A DNA stretch of 13,526 nucleotides from Vulcanimicrobiota bacterium. Its GTDB lineage: Bacteria; Vulcanimicrobiota; Vulcanimicrobiia; Vulcanimicrobiales; Vulcanimicrobiaceae. Of this stretch, positions 6,713-13,526 are shown piece by piece; positions within the stretch are counted from its first letter, which is position 1, and every line of letters begins with the position of its first letter. Under the pieces are notes generated by a model. It saw only the letters and a program-made list of their open reading frames with translations. It searched no databases and was not told where the DNA came from. The stretch spans positions 1 to 13,526 of the forward strand of contig JAFARW010000192.1 in NCBI GenBank assembly GCA_019245275.1, written 5' to 3'. Position numbers and translations under genes: made by a program.

Positions 6713-7687
6713 CTACAGGGCAAACTCCACGACTTTGCCCCTGCGATCGAGGCGTCCGATGCGGTCTGCTCGTTCTTCGGTGAACCATATGTAGCCGTCG
6801 CGGCTAGCCGTAATATCGCCGAGGCCGGCGCTCGGCGCGATGCCGGCCGTGAACTCAGTGATCTGCCCGTGAAGCGTAATGCGGCCGATGCGGTTGGCGT
6901 GGGCTTCCGTAAACCAGAGGGCGGCGTCACGTCCGAGCGTGATTCCCGCTGGTCCCGTGTGCGGCGCTAAGGGATGAAAGTATCGCACCGAGCCGCTCGC
7001 CGAGAGCCGTCCGATCTGATTCGCAGCGGCTTGAGTGAACCAAATCCGGCCATCGCCGCCGCGCGAGAGATCAAACGGTTCGCTTCCGCGCGCAATGCCG
7101 CGCCGCACGCCCGAGATCTTTCCCGACAGCGTGATTCGCCCAATTGCATCCCCGCCGAGTTCCGTAAACCATAACTGTCGATCCGGACCGACCGTGATGC
7201 GATTCGGAATGCTGCCGCGCGAAATGCCGACGCCGAATTCGGTTACTTTGCCACCAAGCGTGATACGCCCGATCCGATCGGTGCCGGATTCCGTGAACCA
7301 CAGGTTTCCGTCGGGCGCATCAGTGATGCTCGTCGGTCGCGCGCCTCGGCTCATCCCTTTGGCAAACTCGGTAACAATGCCGCGGGGAGTTATGCGACCG
7401 ATCCTATCGCTGTGAGATTCAACGAACCAAATGTTTCCGTCCGGGCCGCCGCTGACATCCGCGGGAGAACTTCCGCGCGTGATGCCCGCGGAGAATTCTG
7501 TTACAGCGCCGTTCGCAGTGATTCGCGCGATCCGATCCGCGCCGGTCTCGGCGAACCAGATGTTCCCGTCAGGCCCGTTACACAACCCCGCGGGCGCCGG
7601 GTGACGATGTGCAGCGGCGGCGCCGGAGAGGCAGGCTGTCAGCAGAGCGGCTGCCGTCCAGGTCCTCGCCGACGCCGCCGGGCGCAT
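6713..7687 (-). CDS. Exported seven-bladed Vgb-like beta-propeller protein
   Basis: The product is 324 residues. The N-terminus is a signal peptide; L-T-A-C at 16-19 fits a lipobox, so it may be a lipoprotein anchored at Cys19, with signal peptidase I cleavage after the AAAA run as the alternative. The mature part is seven repeats of the form (G)PDGxxWFTExxxDRIGRI. The WF pairs are at residues 44, 87, 130, 173, 216, 259 and 301, a 43-residue period giving one closed propeller. This is the fold of streptogramin B lyase (Vgb, COG4257 type). In Vgb the catalytic histidines lie, as I recall, in P-H-G-I segments before the blade motif; here those sites carry other residues, so a binding or scaffold role is more likely than lyase activity. 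The gene is 19 bases downstream of the TonB receptor and 21 upstream of VKOR. Confidence 0.88.
   Translation of the reverse strand: MRPAASARTWTAAALLTACLSGAAAAHRHPAPAGLCNGPDGNIWFAETGADRIARITANGAVTEFSAGITRGSSPADVSGGPDGNIWFVESHSDRIGRITPRGIVTEFAKGMSRGARPTSITDAPDGNLWFTESGTDRIGRITLGGKVTEFGVGISRGSIPNRITVGPDRQLWFTELGGDAIGRITLSGKISGVRRGIARGSEPFDLSRGGDGRIWFTQAAANQIGRLSASGSVRYFHPLAPHTGPAGITLGRDAALWFTEAHANRIGRITLHGQITEFTAGIAPSAGLGDITASRDGYIWFTEERADRIGRLDRRGKVVEFAL
6750..7590 (-). repeat. Seven tandem propeller-blade repeats, period 129 bp
   Basis: Within the Vgb-like gene the WFTE-xxxx-RIGRI coding unit recurs seven times every 129 bases (126 for the last interval). At DNA level the repeats have diverged, so this is a protein-level repeat and not a recent tandem duplication. 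Loops between blades 2-5 also repeat a short G-(I/M)-x-RG-(S/A)-x-P motif. Confidence 0.8.
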
Positions 7688-7706
7688 CTTCGGCGAAAAC
7701 GCTTAA

Positions 7707-10499
7707 CTAGATCGACTGACTCAACGTGAAGAGAAACGCCCGCGCCGGCAACCCGAATTGCTCACCGCTGCCGGTGCTCAAGAATTGCTGAATCGAGCTC
7801 GTATCATGGAAAAATTGGTTCTCCGGAATGAAGACTTGGTGCCCGAAGTACCCAAAGCTCTGGTCCGCACCGTTGAAGATATTCCAAACGCCGAACTTCA
7901 CGGCGAGGCCGTGCCCTAGAGTCTTCGAGACGAATCCATTCCAGATTGCATAGGGCGGACGTTCCGACACGTTATTGTTGCCCACCCAATAGCCGTCAAC
8001 GCGTGCCTCCCACCCCAGCGGATTCGAGTAGTCAAGGCCAAGCGTCGCCTGTACTCGTGGGATTTGCTCGATCTGCGCCCCGTTGATGATAAACGGATTG
8101 CTTTGCAGAATGTGGGTGGCGACGCCGTTCTGCACCGCCGACTGCAAATCCCAGGCATAGTCAGCGTAGACATTACGGTTGAAGCGCCACCGGCCGCTAA
8201 GTTCAATTCCCTTGTAGACCGCGTTTGCGGCGTTGTAGGTCGTCGAGATCGCAAGGTAGGGGATGACGGTCGATGGGACGGCCGGATTCACGCCGGCGCA
8301 GCCGGCACTTGCAATCTTCGCCGCAAATCCTGCCAGCAACGTCGGATCGATGAACAGCGCACCGTACTGTGTAAGCGGCAAAGCGGCGGCAAAGAGCTGG
8401 TTTGCGACCGTTGTTTGGTAGAGATTCAGTTGAACGGATGAATCATCTTGAAAACGGTGCGCGTAGCCCAGTTCAACGTCGTTCGCGGTTTCCGGCTGCA
8501 CCGATGGGTTGCCGGCCGATCCGATCGTGTTAAACGGCGTGCAGGATGGGTTCAAACTCGACGGATTTCCGTTGATTACCGGCGCCGAGTAGAGCACCTC
8601 GGGAGCCGGGATACCGTGCGTACGCCCATACGTCAAGCGCACGACGTCGCGGTTGCTGGAGGGCTTGTAGACGAACGATACGCGCGGGTCAAAATAAGTC
8701 GCGTGCGTTACGTTTGAGTTCTTTAACCAGAGGTTCGTGTACACGGACCAGAGCGGTGAGAAGTTGTACGCAAGACGTCCAAAGATGCTTCCGTATCCGA
8801 ACGCCTGGGGCTGCTCGTAAGAAAATTGGTTCGGCCCCGACGCGTTGTAGTCGAGCCGTGTTTGCTGCTGGTGCTCGGTGAAATAGCCGAATCCGATATC
8901 GCTTTTTTCGTTTGAAATGTCATCCGCGAACAGCAAGCCGGTCGAGTTGTAGTATTGCGAAAAGACGCTGCCTTGGAAGAACGTTCCCGTCGGATCCAAA
9001 CCGGCCGCATACTGTGAACTCTTATAGTATTTGTAGTGGTCGAAAAACCAGTCGGCGGTCAGCGTGCTATGCTTGTTCACGCTCTGCAATCGCGCATGAT
9101 AATCGAACATGCTTGTCCCGCGGTTGCGGCCGGCGCCGCCGCCAAATGGACCATAGGAATTGGCTGCCCACTGTGCAGCCGAGTAGCAGGCATTCGGATT
9201 CTGGTCGGTGATCACGGTGTAGCCGGTCTGCGCACCGCCCTTATCCGTCGGCAGCGAGCAGTTCGGCGTGTCGTTGTTGATGATTTGCGCGAGCCGAGTG
9301 TCGTACGGAATGTTATCGTTGTCGCCGTTCCCCGTCGAGTCCGCGTACTGTCCGCTCCCGAACCACGATACCGCGACATTTGTATTTGGCGACAGCGCAT
9401 AGACGAACTTTGCGAGCCCGCTCCTGAGCGTACTAATGGCCGATACCTGATACGTATTCAGAGCCAAGTTGCACGACGTGATGTCATTCCCGGCGGTGCA
9501 AGCGCCATTGTTATTTGAGTTTGGGTTGTTGTTCGGACGTCCGGTTTGCGGAAAGACTTGTGGAGGGTATAGGCCGTCGCTGGATTGGACGGAATACGCG
9601 AGAGCGTAGCCAAGCCGGCCGAGTGTACCCGTGGCGCGAAAATCGCTTTGTAATTTCGTTTGCGATCCGACGCCCTGCTCAATTACGAATTGTCGCGTCG
9701 GCGTGGGATTCAACGTTTCCATATTGATCGTGCCGCCTATCGTATCAGTGCCGTACAGTCCGCTGGCGCCTGAACCGAAAGTGACCTGGACTTTATTCAT
9801 CGCGAAAAAGGGGCTGTCGGCGTAATTAAAGGCCCCTGTGTACGAGCCGCCGCCCGAATTGATACCGTAAACACCTTGCGGCCCGATCGGATGCCCATCG
9901 AGAAGCGCTTGCGTCTCGGTTTCGCCCATGCCGCGGATGTTGACGTTGAGATCGTCACTGACGGACGACGACAGACCCTGGAGATTGACCCCGGGCAGCG
10001 TTCGAAGCGCATCGCCGATGCGCACGTAGTTTTCGTTACGTAGCACCATCGGGTCGATCGTGCGAGTGATGCTTGTCGTTGAGGCCAGTGGGCTCGTCGT
10101 TGTTGCCGAAACGGTACCGATGTTGCGAAGATTCTCGCTGCCTGAAGATTTCGTCAGCACGATCGGTTGAGACGTTTGACTCTGTGCGACGACTGAGAAT
10201 TCGCCTGAACGTCCTGCGGTATAACCGGATGCGCGAACTACGACCGTATAGACGCCGGGTTTGACGCCCCCGAACGAGTAATTGCCGGCCGAATTCGTCT
10301 TTGTCTTAGCTACGACCACGTCGCCCGAATACAATTCAACGTTGGCGTCAGGGATCGATAAGCCATTGACCTGGTCTGCGACGACGCCGGCGACTGAGCC
10401 GGTCAGCGCCTGCGCGCCTGCAAGGCTGAAGTTGTTAGCCAAAAACGCCAAACAAAAAAACGCCGCGACGGCCGGGCGTAAAGACGAAAGAAACTGCAT
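7707..10499 (-). CDS. TonB-dependent outer-membrane receptor with N-terminal carboxypeptidase-regulatory-like domain
   Basis: The product is a 930-residue TonB-dependent transporter. A signal peptide ends near residue 29 (AGA-Q). A transthyretin-like regulatory domain at about 33-115 carries the usual NSAGNYSFGGVKPGVYTVVV pattern. The plug at about 145-265 includes RIGDALRTLPGVNLQG, NIRGMGETETQALLDGHPIG and SGLYGTDTIGGTINMET. The rest is a long barrel rich in aromatic and Asn/Ser/Thr strands and loops. Such receptors bring a scarce ligand across the outer membrane using TonB energy; no TonB/ExbBD gene and no clear TonB box are seen, and the ligand is unknown. Six cysteines remain in the mature part (334, 343, 414, 438, 653, 734). 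The C-terminal residue is Ile where an aromatic residue is usual. ATG 10499 is chosen over a TTG at 10520 because of GGAG 9 bases upstream. It is the first gene of an operon with Vgb-like and VKOR genes. Confidence 0.93.
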   Translation of the reverse strand: MQFLSSLRPAVAAFFCLAFLANNFSLAGAQALTGSVAGVVADQVNGLSIPDANVELYSGDVVVAKTKTNSAGNYSFGGVKPGVYTVVVRASGYTAGRSGEFSVVAQSQTSQPIVLTKSSGSENLRNIGTVSATTTSPLASTTSITRTIDPMVLRNENYVRIGDALRTLPGVNLQGLSSSVSDDLNVNIRGMGETETQALLDGHPIGPQGVYGINSGGGSYTGAFNYADSPFFAMNKVQVTFGSGASGLYGTDTIGGTINMETLNPTPTRQFVIEQGVGSQTKLQSDFRATGTLGRLGYALAYSVQSSDGLYPPQVFPQTGRPNNNPNSNNNGACTAGNDITSCNLALNTYQVSAISTLRSGLAKFVYALSPNTNVAVSWFGSGQYADSTGNGDNDNIPYDTRLAQIINNDTPNCSLPTDKGGAQTGYTVITDQNPNACYSAAQWAANSYGPFGGGAGRNRGTSMFDYHARLQSVNKHSTLTADWFFDHYKYYKSSQYAAGLDPTGTFFQGSVFSQYYNSTGLLFADDISNEKSDIGFGYFTEHQQQTRLDYNASGPNQFSYEQPQAFGYGSIFGRLAYNFSPLWSVYTNLWLKNSNVTHATYFDPRVSFVYKPSSNRDVVRLTYGRTHGIPAPEVLYSAPVINGNPSSLNPSCTPFNTIGSAGNPSVQPETANDVELGYAHRFQDDSSVQLNLYQTTVANQLFAAALPLTQYGALFIDPTLLAGFAAKIASAGCAGVNPAVPSTVIPYLAISTTYNAANAVYKGIELSGRWRFNRNVYADYAWDLQSAVQNGVATHILQSNPFIINGAQIEQIPRVQATLGLDYSNPLGWEARVDGYWVGNNNVSERPPYAIWNGFVSKTLGHGLAVKFGVWNIFNGADQSFGYFGHQVFIPENQFFHDTSSIQQFLSTGSGEQFGLPARAFLFTLSQSI

Positions 10500-10508
10500 A
10501 TGAAAATT

Positions 10509-10512
10509 CTCC
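10509..10512 (-). promoter_or_regulatory. Ribosome binding site for the TonB-dependent receptor
   Basis: GGAG on the minus strand, 9 bases before the ATG at 10499. The longer reading with a TTG start at 10520 would put this site inside the coding region and lacks its own. Confidence 0.6.
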
Positions 10513-10538
10513 GCGGTCAAAAACGGTGCTTCAGCGCC

Positions 10539-10566
10539 ATCTTACCGCGTTGAAACTTAACGTCAT
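10539..10566 (-). promoter_or_regulatory. Candidate sigma-70-type promoter of the receptor operon
   Basis: On the minus strand, ATGACG (10561-10566) could serve as -35 and TAAGAT (10539-10544) as -10, with 16 bases between them. Transcription would start near 10531, giving a leader of about 30 bases before the receptor ATG. Each hexamer matches the consensus at four of six positions. The -35 lies inside the TTAACG-like hexamer array, so a regulator bound there would affect this promoter directly. Consensus may differ in this phylum. Confidence 0.4.
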
Positions 10567-10605
10567 ATTAACGAAATCTAATGTTGTCTTATCGTCAGGT
10601 TAAGG
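10557..10605 (+). promoter_or_regulatory. Tandem TTAACG-like hexamer array, candidate Pho-type operator
   Basis: Five hexamers stand on one face of the helix: TTAACG (10557), TTAACG (10568), CTAATG (10578), TTATCG (10589) and TTAAGG (10600), with steps of 11, 10, 11 and 11 bases. Direct repeats of TTAAC-like half-sites at 11 bp are the known form of PhoP/PhoB-family boxes in Bacillus and cyanobacteria. The array sits between the receptor operon and a secreted phosphoesterase, the kind of gene phosphate starvation induces. The first two units are identical and the later ones weaker. The stretch is AT-rich compared with its surroundings, which raises the chance level, so this remains a hypothesis. 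Confidence 0.4.
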
Positions 10606-10617
10606 GCTTTGCAATCA

Positions 10618-10622
10618 AGAGG
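10618..10622 (+). promoter_or_regulatory. Ribosome binding site for the propeller-phosphoesterase gene
   Basis: AGAGG lies 4 bases before the ATG at 10627, the same close arrangement as at the VKOR gene. It favours 10627 over the TTG at 10609 and over the ATG at 10660. The latter would give a more classical signal peptide (MRKLYLLAALAI) but has only a weak site. Confidence 0.45.
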
Positions 10623-10626
10623 TGGC

Positions 10627-13185
10627 ATGCTACGTAGCGGCGATTACCAGCACCAACGGATGCGTAAGCTTTATCTGTTGGCGGCATTGGCCATAGTATT
10701 CGTTGCGGCGGCCGCGGCGAGCGTGACGCACGTCGGGCGACTTGCCGACGGCACAATCATGACGCCGATTGGGCAACGGCTTTCCCCGTGGGGTACGCGC
10801 GTTGATGTCGCGGGCCGCCCCAACTCGCTTGCCGTCTCACCCGACGGCAAGGTCCTCGCAATTGCGAATATCACATCGCTCGATTTGCTGGATCTCGCGA
10901 TGCGTGGTGTCACGAGCTACCCGTATATCGGTGCGAACGGTCACACAGGCACGGGCGAAGCACCGCAGGGTTTGACGTTCTCTCCCGACGGATCGACAAT
11001 TTACGTTGCGACGCAGCGCACGATGCTCCAGCGTTTCGATGTCAAGCGCCGTGCGTGGAAGTCGCCATTTAAATTCGTGGGCCTGCCGCAAGCGAGGAAC
11101 GAGGATGAGCTCGTCGGTTCGCTTCCCGCGGGCCTTGCGCTGTCAAATGACGGACGGAAATTGTACGTGGCCTTGAACGGCGCGAATCGCGTGCTCGCGC
11201 TCGACGCTTCATCCGGCAGGACGGAGCGCATCGTGCGTCTCGGTGAGGCGCCTATCGGCGTGGTCCGCAGCGGAAGCGTTTTGGCCATTCTGAACTGGGG
11301 CGGAGCGCCCCCGACGTCCGGTCAAACGACGCGGCTCAGTGGTGGTACTGCCCAAAGCGTTGCCGTCGATCCGCGCAGTGGAATCGCAGCCGCCGGCAGC
11401 CTCTCGATAATCTCGCTTCCGAATCTGAAGCTTCAGCGCACAATCGTTGTCGGCCGTCATCCATTTGCCGGCGCGTTTGTGAATCCGGGGCTGCTGGCGG
11501 TTGCGGAGGCGAATGACGACTCGATCGCGCTCGTCGATATTAAGCGCGGAAAGATCGTTGGTCGATCACACATCGCCCTGGGTCGTGGCGACCGCTGGGG
11601 CTTGCAGCCGCAGGCGCTCGCTCTCTCGCGCGATCGGCATCTGCTTTTTGTGGCATTGGCCGGCGCGAATGCGGTTGCGAAATATCGGATAACGGCCGAC
11701 AATCGATTACGATTTGAGGGCGCCTTCCCAACCGATTGGTATCCTGGTGCGCTCGCGCTCTTACCGCGCGGCAGCCTCGCCGTTGCGAACATCAAGGGGA
11801 TCGGCTCGCTTGCAAGCGTTTCTAACGATCAACCCGCGGGTGACGATATGCCGGTTTGCGGGACGACCGATCGGAATGGGCCGACGCAGTTTAGCTCAGC
11901 CCACGACACGCACATGTTTGAGGGAAGTATCGGCATCATCGGCCGAGCGACTTTAGATACGGTCGGCCCATCGAGCACGGCACGCGTTCGAGAGTTATCC
12001 AACCCGCTCGACGCCGAAAGTTCCAACGCGCTTCCGGCAATCCGGCACGTTTTCTTCATCGTGCGCGAGAATCGCACATACGACCAAGTTTTCGGCGATC
12101 TACCGCAAGGTGACGGCGACAGCCGGTTCACGAACTTCCCGCGTGCAATCACGCCAAACGCGCATGCGCTCGCTGAGCAATACGTGTTACTCGATAACTT
12201 CTATTCGGCTGGAACGCAAAGCGGGGACGGTCACCAATGGTTGACGCAAGCCGCGACGACTGATTACATCGAGCGGAGCTTTCCGGCCTGGGCGCGATCA
12301 TATCCCAAGTCCGGAGACGACCCGATCGCGTACGCGGGTTCGGGGTTCATCTGGGAAGATGCGCTGCGACGCGGTTTGACCGTGCGCGACTACGGCGAGT
12401 TTGCTCTGAATAAAATAACTCCGCGCACCGCCGGATGGGCGGACTTTTGGAAGGCGCGCGACGCATCAAAAGGCCCAGCGCGCGTTTACGCTCATAGCGA
12501 AATTCCCGACCTCAACCCATACGTCGATCACCGCTTTGGCGGTTTCGATGAGCGGATACCGGATCAGGCGCGTGTCGATGAATTCATCAGGGATTTGGGC
12601 GAGTACGAGCGTGCCGGCCGCGTACCGAATCTGATCCTGATGTCGCTCGGCGACGATCACACGGCCGGATTTGACGCCGGCTTTCCACAGCCGTGTTCAA
12701 TGATCGCCGATAATGACGTCGCTCTCGGCCGGATTGTCGATCACATTTCTCACTCGGCGATTTGGAAAGACTCGCTGATCCTCGTCACCGAGGACGATTC
12801 ACAAGACGGATTCGATCACGTTGACGGCCACCGTCAAGTGGCGCTCATGATCGGCCCGTACGTGAGACGACACAGTGTCAACTCGCACTTCTATAATCAA
12901 TTGTCGTTCATTCGGACCGCGGAAGCGGTACTCGGCTTACCACCGATCAACCGCTTTGACGCCGAATCGCAGGTGATGAGCGATGCCTTCGCAACGCGAG
13001 CGGATCTCACGCCTTATGAGCTGCAACCTGCGACGGTTGCTCTGGACAAGATGAATGTTCCGGCGACATCGCTGACCGGCGAGCGGCGTAAGCTCGCGGA
13101 AGAACTCGCCAAACTGCCACCGGATGTTCCGGATGTCGGTCGGCCAGGCTTGATGCGGCGAGCGTTATGGCTTGGAGAGCGGTGA
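10627..13185 (+). CDS. Exported YncE-like beta-propeller fused to a PLC/alkaline-phosphatase-type phosphoesterase
   Basis: The product is 852 residues. A signal sequence is formed by RKLYLLAALAIVFVAAAAAS (about 13-32). The N-terminal half (to about 440) is a YVTN/YncE-like propeller, with repeats such as SLAVSPDGKVLAIAN, GLTFSPDGSTIYVAT, GLALSNDGRKLYVALNG and ALALSRDRHLLFVALAG. The C-terminal half is a metal-dependent phosphoesterase of the PLC-like/AcpA superfamily. It opens with HVFFIVRENRTYDQVFGD (ENRTYD at about 481-486) and continues with NFYSAGTQSGDGHQW and a metal-site-like GDDHT (about 675-679). It closes with TEDDSQDGFDHVDGHR (about 721-736). It probably releases phosphate from an extracytoplasmic ester, the substrate unknown. 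Two cysteines remain after export. It is divergent from the receptor operon and ends 5 bases from the convergent HAD gene. Confidence 0.9.
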   Translation: MLRSGDYQHQRMRKLYLLAALAIVFVAAAAASVTHVGRLADGTIMTPIGQRLSPWGTRVDVAGRPNSLAVSPDGKVLAIANITSLDLLDLAMRGVTSYPYIGANGHTGTGEAPQGLTFSPDGSTIYVATQRTMLQRFDVKRRAWKSPFKFVGLPQARNEDELVGSLPAGLALSNDGRKLYVALNGANRVLALDASSGRTERIVRLGEAPIGVVRSGSVLAILNWGGAPPTSGQTTRLSGGTAQSVAVDPRSGIAAAGSLSIISLPNLKLQRTIVVGRHPFAGAFVNPGLLAVAEANDDSIALVDIKRGKIVGRSHIALGRGDRWGLQPQALALSRDRHLLFVALAGANAVAKYRITADNRLRFEGAFPTDWYPGALALLPRGSLAVANIKGIGSLASVSNDQPAGDDMPVCGTTDRNGPTQFSSAHDTHMFEGSIGIIGRATLDTVGPSSTARVRELSNPLDAESSNALPAIRHVFFIVRENRTYDQVFGDLPQGDGDSRFTNFPRAITPNAHALAEQYVLLDNFYSAGTQSGDGHQWLTQAATTDYIERSFPAWARSYPKSGDDPIAYAGSGFIWEDALRRGLTVRDYGEFALNKITPRTAGWADFWKARDASKGPARVYAHSEIPDLNPYVDHRFGGFDERIPDQARVDEFIRDLGEYERAGRVPNLILMSLGDDHTAGFDAGFPQPCSMIADNDVALGRIVDHISHSAIWKDSLILVTEDDSQDGFDHVDGHRQVALMIGPYVRRHSVNSHFYNQLSFIRTAEAVLGLPPINRFDAESQVMSDAFATRADLTPYELQPATVALDKMNVPATSLTGERRKLAEELAKLPPDVPDVGRPGLMRRALWLGER

Positions 13186-13190
13186 TAAAG

Positions 13191-13526
13191 TTAGCGCTGT
13201 TTCAATATCTCCTCGATCGTGTTGACGTCAAGCTCGCTGATGTTGTCGAGAACGCGTGCGGCGAGCGAGAGAGCGTCTTGATCCGGCTGAAATTCTCGAT
13301 TCGGAATTGCTACAACCGCCGTCCCGGCAGCATGCGCTGATTTAATCCCGCTTCCGGAATCTTCGATCGCGGCCGTGCGACGCGCGTCGGCTTTCATGAG
13401 TTTCAGCGCTCGCAGATAAACATCCGGTGCCGGTTTGCCGCGCTTGACATCATCTGCGTAAACGACTACCGAAAAGAACTTGTCCCAGCCCGTAGTCGCT
13501 AGAACAGCCTTGGCATACGCCGGTGC
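13191..13526 (-). CDS. HAD-superfamily hydrolase, beta-phosphoglucomutase/phosphatase-like (C-terminal part; 5' end beyond window)
   Basis: The frame is open from the window's right edge to a TAA at 13191, giving 111 C-terminal residues; the start and the nucleophile motif I (DxD) lie outside. An internal ATG at 13397 is not the real start, because homology continues upstream of it. Motif III is seen as the Lys in KRGKPAPDVYLRAL, and motif IV as the acidic pair in AIEDSGSGIKSAHAAG, which ligates Mg2+. The ending AVVAIPNREF is typical of the HAD-IA group. These cytoplasmic enzymes dephosphorylate or isomerise small phosphosugars; the substrate cannot be told from this part. The gene is convergent with the phosphoesterase, 5 bases apart, with no terminator hairpin between them. 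Confidence 0.9.
   Translation of the reverse strand, partial: APAYAKAVLATTGWDKFFSVVVYADDVKRGKPAPDVYLRALKLMKADARRTAAIEDSGSGIKSAHAAGTAVVAIPNREFQPDQDALSLAARVLDNISELDVNTIEEILKQR

Noticed and set aside
10550..10582. Plus-strand promoter TTGAAA with TCTAAT for the phosphoesterase gene
   Set aside because: The spacing is 21 bases, too long for a sigma-70 promoter; an activator-dependent promoter at the hexamer array is a better explanation, but no exact start can be assigned.
13191..13397. Complete 68-residue small protein starting at 13397
   Set aside because: The HAD homology (KRGKPAPDVYL) continues in frame upstream of this ATG to the window edge, so it is an internal methionine of a truncated gene.

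Overview
The window looks like the chromosome of a moderately GC-rich, free-living, diderm bacterium. A TonB-dependent outer-membrane receptor and several exported beta-propeller proteins imply an outer membrane. The gene order septum initiator (FtsB/DivIC) - S1-domain protein - Ppx/GppA recalls the divIC-yabR arrangement of Firmicutes. That mix would suit a deep-branching terrabacterial diderm such as Candidatus Eremiobacterota (WPS-2). This is inference from gene content and order, not a database result. Genes are packed tightly, and no gene-free stretch exceeds about 130 bases. No tRNA, rRNA, CRISPR array, insertion sequence or convincing intrinsic terminator was seen.

Region 1 (1-2889, + strand) is a compact housekeeping operon: the 3' end of accD, then accA, an FtsB/DivIC-like septum protein, a small S1-domain RNA-binding protein and a Ppx/GppA phosphatase. 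The first three junctions are 4-base stop/start overlaps with non-ATG starts (GTGA, TTGA, GTGA), and the last gap is 3 bases. The operon joins the committed step of fatty-acid synthesis to division and polyphosphate/(p)ppGpp metabolism.

Region 2 (2898-5185, - strand) encodes a DevC-like ABC permease, its LolD/DevA-type ATPase and a small exported helical protein of unknown function. No DevB-type adaptor is present. Divergent from it, at 5283-6296, is a membrane-anchored SGNH hydrolase-like protein.

Region 3 (6293-10499, - strand) is a three-gene operon: a large TonB-dependent receptor with an N-terminal carboxypeptidase-regulatory-like domain, a seven-bladed Vgb-like propeller and a VKOR-family membrane oxidoreductase. 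Divergent from it is a YncE-like propeller fused to a PLC-type phosphoesterase (10627-13185). The shared intergenic region carries an array of TTAACG-like hexamers at 10-11 bp spacing that resembles a Pho-type operator. The best candidate for an undescribed system is this divergon. It would pair a receptor with six mature cysteines, two exported propellers, a disulfide-type oxidase lacking its usual shuttle cysteines, and a secreted phosphatase, possibly under phosphate control. The window ends in a truncated HAD hydrolase gene on the - strand.
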